Source of the DNA: Desulfurococcales archaeon
Lineage (GTDB): Archaea; Thermoproteota; Thermoprotei_A; Sulfolobales; WANQ01
Assembly: GCA_027043985.1 (NCBI GenBank)
Contig: JALUDQ010000005.1
Coordinates: 1 to 21,745, forward strand
Direction of reading: 5' to 3'
DNA length: 21,745 nucleotides
Of the stretch, positions 14,607 through 21,745 are shown piece by piece. Position numbers and translations under genes: made by a program. The notes under the pieces were generated by a model. That model made no database searches and was not told the origin of the DNA. It saw only the letters and a list, made by a program, of their open reading frames with translations. How positions within the stretch are numbered: the stretch's first letter is position 1; every line of letters begins with the position of its first letter.

Positions 14607-14618
14607 AAAAATATAATA
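14607..14618 (+). promoter_or_regulatory. TATA box for the GT2 gene at 14643
   Basis: AAAAATATAATA lies about 30 bp before GTG 14643 and 40 bp before ATG 14652. The 14432-14640 gap is very AT-rich and shows no other feature I can name. Confidence 0.5.
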
Positions 14619-14642
14619 ATCATTTAATTACTTTCCATCCTT

Positions 14643-15686
14643 GTGTGCGAGATGAAGGAACCCTACGTGAGTGTGATTATTATAAACTATAATGGTTTGC
14701 GTTACCTGGAGGCACTATTTAATTCCCTTCTAAAACAAGATTACTCTAATTTTGAAGCAATAGTTGTCGACAATCACTCTACTGATAATAGCATTAGAAT
14801 ACTTGAGAAGTTTTACAAGATATTTAATAGCCGTGGTATTGGATTTAAATATGTTGTTTTACGAAGGAATACTGGTTTTTGTCTAGGGAATAATATAGGC
14901 TTCCTGTATTCTTCTGCTAGGAGCAAGTATATTGTCTTGTTGAATAATGATACTATTGTAGAGAGTTCCTGGCTTAGAGAGCTAGTATCATTTATGGAGA
15001 AATACAGCGATGTTGCAGCCGCTTCCAGTTTAATCTTATTTGATTTTACTAATAGGATAGATAATACTGGTGGTCGCCTAGATATTTATGGTGGATGCAT
15101 TGGGCGTGGATTAATGGAGCACAAACGTGTAGCGGAGAAACATGATCCCTTTAATGGGTTCTTTTATGCTAGTGGTTGCTCAATGATAATACGGAGAAAA
15201 GTATTTGAGGAATTACATGGTTTTGATCCATGGCTGTCAATGTACCATGACGACATAGATTTCTCATGGCAGGCAAGATTGCTGGGCTATAGGATAGGCT
15301 TCGTTAAGAACTCTGTTTGTCATCATATGAGGAGACCTGGGTTTGGGAGAAAACTACCCGTATGGAAGTTTTACTTAGCAAATAGAAATCGTATTAGAAT
15401 CATAGTTAAAAACTATGAGCTAAGAAACATACTCCGCAGAATAATACCAGCAGTTATCATAACCTTTCTAGCGGGATTCTTCTTAAGTTTAATAAGTAGG
15501 AACGCCTACTATATCCTGTATTCTCTCAAAACTGTAACATGGAATATACGGCACCTCAAAAACACATTAACCTATAGAAGAATAATACAATCGAAGAGAA
15601 AAGTAGGAGACAAGGAGGTAGAGAAATATATGGATAAGAAGCCTCTAGGAATATGGCATGCTAAAGCCTACCTTAAACTATTCTAA
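14643..15686 (+). CDS. GT2 family glycosyltransferase (rhamnosyltransferase-like)
   Basis: A 347-residue inverting glycosyltransferase of the GT-A fold. It shows VSVIIINYNG (9-18), VVDNHSTDNS (41-50), the NND metal/nucleotide motif (101-103), ASGCSMIIRRKVFEELHGFD (176-195) and HDDIDFSWQARLLGY (202-216), the last with the probable catalytic Asp. This arrangement is that of COG1216 enzymes which extend surface glycans from nucleotide sugars. A hydrophobic stretch at about 266-286 and a basic C-terminus suggest membrane association. The start is GTG 14643 or, more in line with the family, ATG 14652; the TATA box allows both. Its stop overlaps that of the convergent GT-C-like gene. Its AT-rich base usage resembles that of its neighbour. 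The sugar donor and acceptor are unknown. Confidence 0.88.
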   Translation: MCEMKEPYVSVIIINYNGLRYLEALFNSLLKQDYSNFEAIVVDNHSTDNSIRILEKFYKIFNSRGIGFKYVVLRRNTGFCLGNNIGFLYSSARSKYIVLLNNDTIVESSWLRELVSFMEKYSDVAAASSLILFDFTNRIDNTGGRLDIYGGCIGRGLMEHKRVAEKHDPFNGFFYASGCSMIIRRKVFEELHGFDPWLSMYHDDIDFSWQARLLGYRIGFVKNSVCHHMRRPGFGRKLPVWKFYLANRNRIRIIVKNYELRNILRRIIPAVIITFLAGFFLSLISRNAYYILYSLKTVTWNIRHLKNTLTYRRIIQSKRKVGDKEVEKYMDKKPLGIWHAKAYLKLF

Positions 15687-18367
15687 TCCCCTAGCTTTCT
15701 CCACTCAAACATTATAGGTAGGAGGAGAAGCAAAAGATATAATGTTAGTAAGACAGTTGAACCTACCACTATGTTATTGAAGACTTTCTCATAGAGTCCG
15801 TAGACGTCTAAGTTTTTACCTATTATCCAGTAACCATAGAGTAGAGACGTGAAACGTATTGTACCGTTAAATGTTACTGTATTGAAAAGTGGATACGAGA
15901 ACAAGTCACATACTTCCCTTGGCTCACACTTCAATATGAGTTCCCGTATCCTTATCGAACCCTTACCGGAGACAACTAGTGTTGTATTGGGACAATACTT
16001 TACCGAATCATTACATAATAGACACGCTCTGGAACCATCATGCGATACTAGTAGCTTATAACAACTAGTATTCACAACATCATGTAGTGTAGTTAGCTTT
16101 ATCTTACCTCTTATTTCTAGTTGGCGGAGTAGAAAGTTTAACCTAGCATTTATATCGATAATTCTATGCGGGATCTTTTTTAGGCTTTCACGGGATACCT
16201 TGTATATTTCGAAGTACCCTATCTGTTTGAGTTCGTCATACCGTTCTCTTACAAGCGACATTATTTTCGGCATGTACTTTGATTCTTTAAACACTAAGGT
16301 ATTTAACACAAAATAGTATCTACTGCAGTTCATTGATAATAGAACTGAGGTGATAATACTCATATTGTCTTCGAAAGAGAATATGAAATTATAGAACATG
16401 TATAGCGGCTGGTTGCTAATTGGGATATATTGTAGGATATATCTGTCTCTATTCGTGAAAGCAAATATGCATATATTGCTCCTATGCGGATCATCCTCAT
16501 AAGTTTTAGTGAAAAACCTAATTAACGATAACTCTTCACTGCTTAGCTTTCCCTCACTGTATACTTGTAGAGAACTATAAGTGGATACCACTACTGTTGC
16601 TAGGACTTGAACTACTATTAAGAACACTATGACTGTGTACCACAAATAACGTCTTCTTGTTCTAAGCCAGTTTACTAGGCTATCAAGACCCAATGATACA
16701 ATGGGTACTAGAAATAATAGTAGATACGGTATTAGCCTAAAAGCCCAGTAAATGAAATGAAAACTTATTACTAGTTTGAATACATTAAAGCTTCCTAGAG
16801 TAGCATAGTCTAACAGATCTAGTAACAATATGAATAATATTACTGCAAACACGTTTCTCAATGAAGCGTTGATTGTATTCTGTTCAAACTTGTTGAAACT
16901 ACTATGCCTAGTGAAAACATAGAATAACGGTATTATGTAAAAACCCAAATACCAAGGAATCTCAAATAAATTAACATACCTCAACGTTGTATACGATAAT
17001 CCATAGAGAGGCAATCCGCTATACAAATACTTGTTTATAAATATGAGAATAATAGATAAAGCTATAACATAAGCTATGAATTTACCTTTAAATACAATAA
17101 CACTAATCTTATTCCAGAAAAACCTAATCCACTTAGAAAGTATATGTGCTAATACCGTTGAGACAAACAATCCGAGTATTACCAATAATAGTACTATATA
17201 GCTAGTGTATACTAGTATTAAACCGAGAAAACTGCTAACAGATAATATCGTTACATGTCTAAGTAGCTCTCTTCTATTATTAACCGTTACTCCAATAATT
17301 AGAGAATAAAGGATTAATTGCGGAAAATATGTTATAGACAACGCTAACGCATAGAGAAAACGCTCTACTTGACTTATCCCATCATATCGTTTTGAAACCA
17401 GTAGGTATACTAGTGTTGAGAATATGAATAAGCCTATAATTTCTGGGTCAACTAGCTTAAACAGAATATAGTTGTAGAAGTAGCCATCCTCTACGCTAAG
17501 AGAACCTATAAAATCATTTGATAACTTAGAAAGGAGAAATAGTATTGAGCTAAAACTACTAGCAAATACCCATAGATATAGGGAAATTATAGGCTTATCC
17601 GATAGTCTCTTAAACAAATTATAGATAGTGAAAACCAGAAGTATATTGAGTGGAGCCAACAAGTAGTAGAGGACCCCTATTCCCGGCTTGAAATATGCAA
17701 TATGTAGTAAGAGAACGACAAAACTATGATATCCTATATAGGGGGTTTTCTCGTAGTCTAAAGGATTATAATATAATTCTTGAATATAGCGAAGATGCCG
17801 TGGATAATCAGAGAATGGCGTATAGACTCCTACAAGCGACGATATATATGAAACAACCCCTACGACCACTACTATAACAATAATTAATGATAGTTCACTG
17901 ACCTTGGCCTCATATTCTATTACCTCGTGATTACTAGAGCCTTTAAGCATTATTATTGACAGCATGTATAGTATTGAGGCTATCGCTACCATGATTATGG
18001 GGCTTGTAATATAACTTATAATTTCTGGGTGATTAATTCTCAGTATTAATGTTGAAGTAATAACCAGTATCGATAACGTTATCCCAATAGACTCCATTAT
18101 ACTGTTGAAACACTTTCTACACAATATGTAAACTGTGAGTAAAGTATAGGCTATGAATACGACAGGTACTAGAAACCTTGCCGTAGATATCATAAAGCTG
18201 GCAAGATAAAGGCCTATACTTAATACAAAGATGAGAGAATAGGAATGCTTATCCAATTTAATACGAATTCTTTTATGTCCAATATTTCTAGAACTTAGTA
18301 TGAATATTAAGCCTAGAATAAGTAAAAGCATTGATAACAACATGACTGTAAGCGTCAATATTCTCAC
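15683..18367 (-). CDS. Large GT-C-like membrane glycosyltransferase, putative
   Basis: An 894-residue protein with a dozen or more membrane helices in the first ~600 residues, a soluble and probably external region (about 610-850) with several Cys, and a last helix near 868-888. The first large loop contains YTPFSDYPRHLRYIQELYY, an acidic-site loop after a helix like that of GT-C transferases using polyprenyl-phosphate sugars. No WWDYG motif is present, so it is not an ordinary AglB oligosaccharyltransferase. It starts with GTG 18367 overlapping the upstream GT2 gene by 4 nt (GTGA), implying coupling. Base composition is low in G+C (12 of 60 at 17041-17100 by hand count, against 34 of 60 at 19801-19860). 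A transferase role is inferred; a flippase or polymerase is possible. Confidence 0.6.
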   Translation of the reverse strand: MRILTLTVMLLSMLLLILGLIFILSSRNIGHKRIRIKLDKHSYSLIFVLSIGLYLASFMISTARFLVPVVFIAYTLLTVYILCRKCFNSIMESIGITLSILVITSTLILRINHPEIISYITSPIIMVAIASILYMLSIIMLKGSSNHEVIEYEAKVSELSLIIVIVVVVGVVSYISSLVGVYTPFSDYPRHLRYIQELYYNPLDYEKTPYIGYHSFVVLLLHIAYFKPGIGVLYYLLAPLNILLVFTIYNLFKRLSDKPIISLYLWVFASSFSSILFLLSKLSNDFIGSLSVEDGYFYNYILFKLVDPEIIGLFIFSTLVYLLVSKRYDGISQVERFLYALALSITYFPQLILYSLIIGVTVNNRRELLRHVTILSVSSFLGLILVYTSYIVLLLVILGLFVSTVLAHILSKWIRFFWNKISVIVFKGKFIAYVIALSIILIFINKYLYSGLPLYGLSYTTLRYVNLFEIPWYLGFYIIPLFYVFTRHSSFNKFEQNTINASLRNVFAVILFILLLDLLDYATLGSFNVFKLVISFHFIYWAFRLIPYLLLFLVPIVSLGLDSLVNWLRTRRRYLWYTVIVFLIVVQVLATVVVSTYSSLQVYSEGKLSSEELSLIRFFTKTYEDDPHRSNICIFAFTNRDRYILQYIPISNQPLYMFYNFIFSFEDNMSIITSVLLSMNCSRYYFVLNTLVFKESKYMPKIMSLVRERYDELKQIGYFEIYKVSRESLKKIPHRIIDINARLNFLLRQLEIRGKIKLTTLHDVVNTSCYKLLVSHDGSRACLLCNDSVKYCPNTTLVVSGKGSIRIRELILKCEPREVCDLFSYPLFNTVTFNGTIRFTSLLYGYWIIGKNLDVYGLYEKVFNNIVVGSTVLLTLYLLLLLLPIMFEWRKLGD

Positions 18368-19290
18368 TCCTTCTTACCTAGAGAACCAAGCCCTTGCATG
18401 TACTGTTTTAGTCTTGCTATAGCATAGAATACTAGGCCTAAAGCAACCATGAGTAACCCTACAGTAAACAGTATTAATACAGAGGTTGTTAGAATGGGAT
18501 CTATTATTCTTGTCTCCTTGTAAACCAATAATATCCGTAGCATCATTACAAGTGATACTATAACGCTTACAAGCCCAGGCAACCCCAATAGGAGGAGGGG
18601 ATGACGTTCAGTAAACAATTGTATTATTCCAACAATAAGTACAGCTAAGTGGTAGAGAGGGTTGTGCTTACTGGCATCTTCATGGGATGTTATGGTTACG
18701 GGTACCTCCTTTATCTTCAAGTTCTTGTTTCTAGCTTTTGCTAGTATCTCCACGCTTGCAGCCATCGTGTTATCTTCTGGTATAAGGTCTCCTACTACAC
18801 TAGCCCTATATGCCCTGAAACCGGATTGTGCATCAGTTATCTCGTTTATATTAAATGCTGTTTTCACGGTTCTTGTTACTGCTTTTACTCCTAGAATTCT
18901 CCATTTTGGCTGAGTTGTTTTTCCTAGGAAGCGTGATCCTATCACTATATCGGCTTCTCCCTTTAGTATTGGCTCTACTAGTCTTGGTATTTCCTTTGGG
19001 TCGTGTTGACCATCAGCATCTAGTGTTACTATTATGTCTGGGTCTAGTTCTAAGGCTTTTTTGAAGAGTGTTCTTAGTGCTGCACCATACCCCTTGTTTT
19101 CATTGTGTTTTACTACTATCGCTCCTAGTTCTCTAGCTATCTCTGCTGTTAGGTCTCTTGACCCGTCGTCGCATACTATTATTTTGTCAACATACTTCTT
19201 AGTCTCCACTATTACTTTTGCAATATATTTTTCCTCATTGTACGCTGGTATACATGCCACTATTACAGGCTTATCTTCCTTGTACACCAA
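18364..19290 (-). CDS. Polyprenyl-phosphate sugar synthase-like GT2 (DPM1/AglD type)
   Basis: A 308-residue membrane-bound glycosyltransferase. The GT-A domain has ACIPAYNEEKYI (12-23), CDDGSRDLTAE (40-50), HNENKGYGAALR (62-73), DADGQHDP (91-98), IGSRF (117-121) and DAQSGFRAYR (153-162). These are hallmarks of enzymes that move a sugar from a nucleotide to dolichol phosphate. Two C-terminal helices (about 231-255 and 266-292) anchor it. It overlaps the downstream GT-C-like gene by 4 nt. The natural reading is that it makes the lipid-linked sugar donor which that protein then uses outside the membrane. The start is TTG 19290 or GTG 19287; both fit. Whether the sugar is mannose or glucose cannot be told. 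Confidence 0.88.
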   Translation of the reverse strand: MVYKEDKPVIVACIPAYNEEKYIAKVIVETKKYVDKIIVCDDGSRDLTAEIARELGAIVVKHNENKGYGAALRTLFKKALELDPDIIVTLDADGQHDPKEIPRLVEPILKGEADIVIGSRFLGKTTQPKWRILGVKAVTRTVKTAFNINEITDAQSGFRAYRASVVGDLIPEDNTMAASVEILAKARNKNLKIKEVPVTITSHEDASKHNPLYHLAVLIVGIIQLFTERHPLLLLGLPGLVSVIVSLVMMLRILLVYKETRIIDPILTTSVLILFTVGLLMVALGLVFYAIARLKQYMQGLGSLGKKE

Positions 19291-19326
19291 TTCTATTTAA
19301 CCCTAAGAATACAATGCACAGGTTTC

Positions 19327-19340
19327 CTTTATTTAATAAC
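19327..19340 (-). promoter_or_regulatory. Possible TATA box for the GT2/GT-C operon
   Basis: The minus strand reads GTTATTAAATAAAG about 45 bp before TTG 19290. It follows a T5 run at 19356-19360 that could end the ATPase transcript. The match is moderate, and read-through from the ATPase gene is equally possible. Confidence 0.35.
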
Positions 19341-19353
19341 ATTGTTCTGTCTT

Positions 19354-19362
19354 TTAAAAACA
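19354..19362 (-). terminator. Possible T-run terminator after the ATPase gene
   Basis: The minus strand has a T5 run about 35 bp past the stop codon at 19398, without a convincing hairpin. Confidence 0.3.
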
Positions 19363-19397
19363 AGATATATTAGGTGATAGAGGTATCTGAGAAAACT

Positions 19398-20882
19398 TTA
19401 CATTAGGACTGTTCCGCGTCTCTCGTAGAGTGTTTCGTAGAGCTTCTTATTGTATTCTTCTACACTTCCCTCGAATTTTTCTAGGTCTTTCACTATTTTT
19501 GCACGTACACGTATTTCCTCTAATACTTCTGATGGCGTCCAGCCCCGTTTCTCTGATATCACTTTTACTGGTCTTATAGTATGGAGTGGAGTTACTAGTT
19601 CGTGTATCCCTCTAGCTGGGTTGAACTGTATTACTGGTATTAGTTTTCCTCCACCCTCGTGGCTATAGAGTTCTGCTACACGCCTCATCTTGCCCTTGAC
19701 TAGTAGACGCCTCAAGTGTACTATAATGTATATAGCATCTAACGCTGCTGGCGAGACCTCTAAGGGGGGCATTAGGAGTCGCCGGAAACCTGATTCTGGT
19801 GTCTCGGCGTGGAAGGTTGTTAGACCACCGTGACCAAGTAGGATTGCTTGAGCCCACGCAGCAGCTTCTGGTCCACGAACCTCTCCTACTATCACGTAGT
19901 CTGCTGATTCTCTTAGAGCGTGTACTACTAGGTCGAAGGGTGTTATCTCTACGCCTTTTTCCTGTCTGGGTACTCTACGTAGGGCTTTTATTGGTGGTGT
20001 GAGTTCGGGGGTGTCTTCTATTATTACTGCCGTAGCAGTAGGTGGAATAGATGATAGGATAGCATTGCTTAAGCTTGTCTTACCTGTCATCATTCCACCA
20101 GTTAATAGGATTGCTAATCTCTCCTGAAAGGCTAGCCAGAGGAAACCAGCCATAATCACTGGTATCGAACCATACTTGGTCATAGCTGATAAAGTCCAGA
20201 TTCGAATGGGTTTACGTATAACGAAGCTCGTTGTTAGGGGTGCCACATCACTCTTCATCATTACAGAGAAACGATAGCCTCTAGGCCCCATAAAGCTACG
20301 ATATGGTCTAATCTTAGTTAACGCTATATTGGCTGTCTTTAACGCTGTACGCACTATACGATTAACGTATTCTTCCCCTAACACTATGTTTGATAGAGTT
20401 GCACCAAAGTTTGAGTGAATAATCTTTAATGGACTCTCAGCATGTATTACTTGTATGTCTTCGATGTAGGGATCGTCCATAAGAACCTCGAATACCCCGA
20501 GACCCAGCACTTCATCTCTTACTCTTAGAACTAATTGTTCGGGGAGCCCAGTTTCCCTTAGGAGATCTTCTAGTACTGCTCTAGGCTCTATTAAGTATCT
20601 TAGGAGAGCCTCCTTAACAAGTAATAATTCTTCATCTGAGAGTATTGGTAATTTTATGTGGTATCGATGAATATATTTTTCACGATATATGAATATTTCC
20701 GCATACCTAACCTTATAGCTCATTAGTATTTCCGCCCAGCTGGGAGGAGGCATCCCCCACTCTTTCTTTATAAGAGGTTCAACTAGTTCATCTACTTCTA
20801 GTATTACTCCAGCTCTACCAGTAGCCTTGGCCTTCCTCTCAGCCTTTCCTGCTTGGGCTGCTGTAGCTGCTTTTGTAGCCAT
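19398..20882 (-). CDS. Type II/IV secretion (pilus assembly) ATPase
   Basis: A 494-residue hexameric secretion ATPase of the GspE/TadA/VirB11 superfamily, which drives filament assembly at the cytoplasmic face. An N-terminal domain (about 50-225) precedes the motor. It shows Walker A GGMMTGKTS (262-270), the Asp box VIIEDTPEL (286-294), Walker B YVIVGEVRGPEA (329-340) and the His box GHGGLTTFHAE (350-360), all intact. The first 22 residues are Ala/Lys-rich. No zinc-binding Cys cluster is present. It is 5 bp downstream of the anchored surface protein gene (20888-21733) and clearly in its operon. The downstream glycosyltransferase pair is on the same strand. With two pilins 5 kb away, it most likely runs an adhesive pilus. 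An archaellum motor (ArlI) is less likely because no arl genes accompany it. Confidence 0.92.
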   Translation of the reverse strand: MATKAATAAQAGKAERKAKATGRAGVILEVDELVEPLIKKEWGMPPPSWAEILMSYKVRYAEIFIYREKYIHRYHIKLPILSDEELLLVKEALLRYLIEPRAVLEDLLRETGLPEQLVLRVRDEVLGLGVFEVLMDDPYIEDIQVIHAESPLKIIHSNFGATLSNIVLGEEYVNRIVRTALKTANIALTKIRPYRSFMGPRGYRFSVMMKSDVAPLTTSFVIRKPIRIWTLSAMTKYGSIPVIMAGFLWLAFQERLAILLTGGMMTGKTSLSNAILSSIPPTATAVIIEDTPELTPPIKALRRVPRQEKGVEITPFDLVVHALRESADYVIVGEVRGPEAAAWAQAILLGHGGLTTFHAETPESGFRRLLMPPLEVSPAALDAIYIIVHLRRLLVKGKMRRVAELYSHEGGGKLIPVIQFNPARGIHELVTPLHTIRPVKVISEKRGWTPSEVLEEIRVRAKIVKDLEKFEGSVEEYNKKLYETLYERRGTVLM

Positions 20883-20887
20883 CTATT

Positions 20888-21745
20888 TTACCGCCTCCTA
20901 ACCCTACCTATGATTTTACTTAGGTATCTGAGGCTTATAGCCGCTACCACTGCTGCAACGAGTGCACCTATACCGTAGCTGTATGGTGGGTTTACTAGGA
21001 CTACAGGGAGTTCGGGCGTATATGTTGTTGTTATAGTTGCGAACACTGTTACTGGCGAGACTACTGTTGTAGTCGTTGTTATAGTTGTATTGTTTATCAC
21101 TGTTGTAGTAACGTTTTGTGTTACTGTACTCACCTTTACTATTGTTGTATTCGCTTTCCACACGGTTTGGACTATTGTTGTATTCGCTATTGTTACTACT
21201 GAAGTCACTGTTACGTTGGTACAATTGCATGCAGTTACTGTTGTAAGTGTCGTGTTAGTTGCTGTAGTGTTTGTCATGTTTGCTGGTATAGTTGTATTCG
21301 TAATATTGGGCGGTGTTGGTGGGAGAGATATATTTAGTGTTACCCGCTTTGATGCTGTAACCCAGCGGTTTCCTAGGAAGTATTGTACCTCTACTATGAG
21401 GTCATGTACATTCATAGTTACTGGGACATCTAGTTCTAGTGTTGTATCGCTAAGCCATCTTGAGGTTGCTGAGAATATTAGCTCTTCTTGTCCCGTGAAG
21501 GGGTTTACTAGGTAGGCCTTGTATATCGTAGGAGTCATTAACAATACTTTTTCTGTTGGAGTCCAGTATACCTTTACTGGTACTTCTACATGGACTATTC
21601 CGGGTATGCTCTTAGCTACTAGGTTGACTATGAATGGCAAATCTATTACCACTTGGGGTTCTATTGATACGAGCTTTATGTTAAAGGATGATATTTTCTC
21701 CTCTACTATGCTCCTAATGTCTTCCGATCCCATTACGATTCCCGG
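20888..21745 (-). CDS. C-terminally anchored Thr/Asn-rich surface protein (probably N-terminally cut)
   Basis: From ATG 21733 it has 281 residues, but the frame stays open to the window edge, so the true start may lie outside. Residues 1-133 look like a beta-rich domain. Residues 134-235 are Thr/Asn-rich with 13 N-glycosylation sequons between N134 and N215, and a CNC pair at 169-171. Residues 252-269 form one membrane helix followed by the basic tail RVRRR, putting the bulk outside the cell. Such a protein needs a signal peptide, and none is visible after ATG 21733; this is why I think the N-terminus is missing. Its gene ends 5 bp before the secretion ATPase, suggesting a role in that machine, perhaps as a surface stalk or channel element. 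The family is not recognised. Confidence 0.65.
   Translation of the reverse strand, partial: PGIVMGSEDIRSIVEEKISSFNIKLVSIEPQVVIDLPFIVNLVAKSIPGIVHVEVPVKVYWTPTEKVLLMTPTIYKAYLVNPFTGQEELIFSATSRWLSDTTLELDVPVTMNVHDLIVEVQYFLGNRWVTASKRVTLNISLPPTPPNITNTTIPANMTNTTATNTTLTTVTACNCTNVTVTSVVTIANTTIVQTVWKANTTIVKVSTVTQNVTTTVINNTTITTTTTVVSPVTVFATITTTYTPELPVVLVNPPYSYGIGALVAAVVAAISLRYLSKIIGRVRRR

Noticed and set aside
14432..14642. AT-rich gap as a possible replication origin or small RNA gene
   Set aside because: No origin recognition repeat, no Orc1/Cdc6 gene nearby, and no C/D-box or tRNA-like pattern. It is explained by two divergent promoters.
19398..20882. ATPase as an archaellum motor (ArlI)
   Set aside because: No arl genes are in the window, and the neighbours are glycosyltransferases and a surface protein.
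21090..21515. Open frame of 141 codons on the plus strand opposite the Thr/Asn-rich protein gene
   Set aside because: It is a shadow of the ACN/ACT-rich coding strand (Val/Thr/Phe repeats), with no promoter or Shine-Dalgarno site and no recognisable domain.

Overview
The window looks like chromosomal DNA of a hyperthermophilic crenarchaeote, most likely Desulfurococcales-like (inference, moderate confidence at phylum level, low at order level). The reasons are: TATA-type promoters about 25-30 bp before probable transcript starts; many GTG and TTG starts; several leaderless or nearly leaderless genes; heavy use of CTA, ATA, AGG and AGA codons; a Hel308 helicase; class III (pilin) signal peptides; a multi-CBS protein; and Thr/Ser/Asn-rich membrane-anchored surface proteins. 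No rRNA, tRNA, CRISPR array, insertion sequence or origin was recognised, and no gap between genes exceeds about 210 bp.

Layout. Position 1-1058 (minus) is the N-terminal part of a GH38 alpha-mannosidase that runs off the left edge. Next come a membrane-anchored glycoprotein-like protein (1173-2321, minus) and two overlapping MFS transporter genes (2381-4667, minus). A plus-strand group follows: a small anchored coiled-coil protein, an AIM24-family protein and a DUF1028 Ntn-hydrolase-like protein (4803-6798). The minus strand then carries an eight-CBS-domain protein (6847-8712) and a Hel308 helicase (8803-11028). The helicase diverges from a left-handed beta-helix sugar acetyltransferase (11165-11887), which converges on a ferritin-like protein (11882-12436, minus). 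A polytopic protein of unknown function lies at 12587-13351 (plus).

The right third (13366 to the end) reads as a cell-surface region. It holds two paralogous small type IV pilin-like proteins (13366-13818 and 13943-14398, minus), each with its own TATA box and Shine-Dalgarno site. It also holds a GT2 glycosyltransferase (14643-15686, plus), a translationally coupled pair made of a polyprenyl-phosphate-sugar-synthase-like GT2 and a large GT-C-like membrane protein (18364-19290 and 15683-18367, minus), a type II/IV secretion (pilus assembly) ATPase (19398-20882, minus), and directly before it a protein with 13 N-glycosylation sequons and a C-terminal membrane anchor (20888 to the right edge, minus).

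Working model (inference): the ATPase powers assembly of a pilus built from the two pilins. The neighbouring glycosyltransferases, perhaps helped by the acetyltransferase at 11165, build or attach the glycan that decorates the pilins and the sequon-dense surface proteins. The membrane platform protein (TadC/PilC type) and the prepilin peptidase are not in the window. On the left side, the GH38 enzyme and the MFS pair could form a sugar-uptake and degradation neighbourhood, but nothing in the sequence links them beyond proximity.
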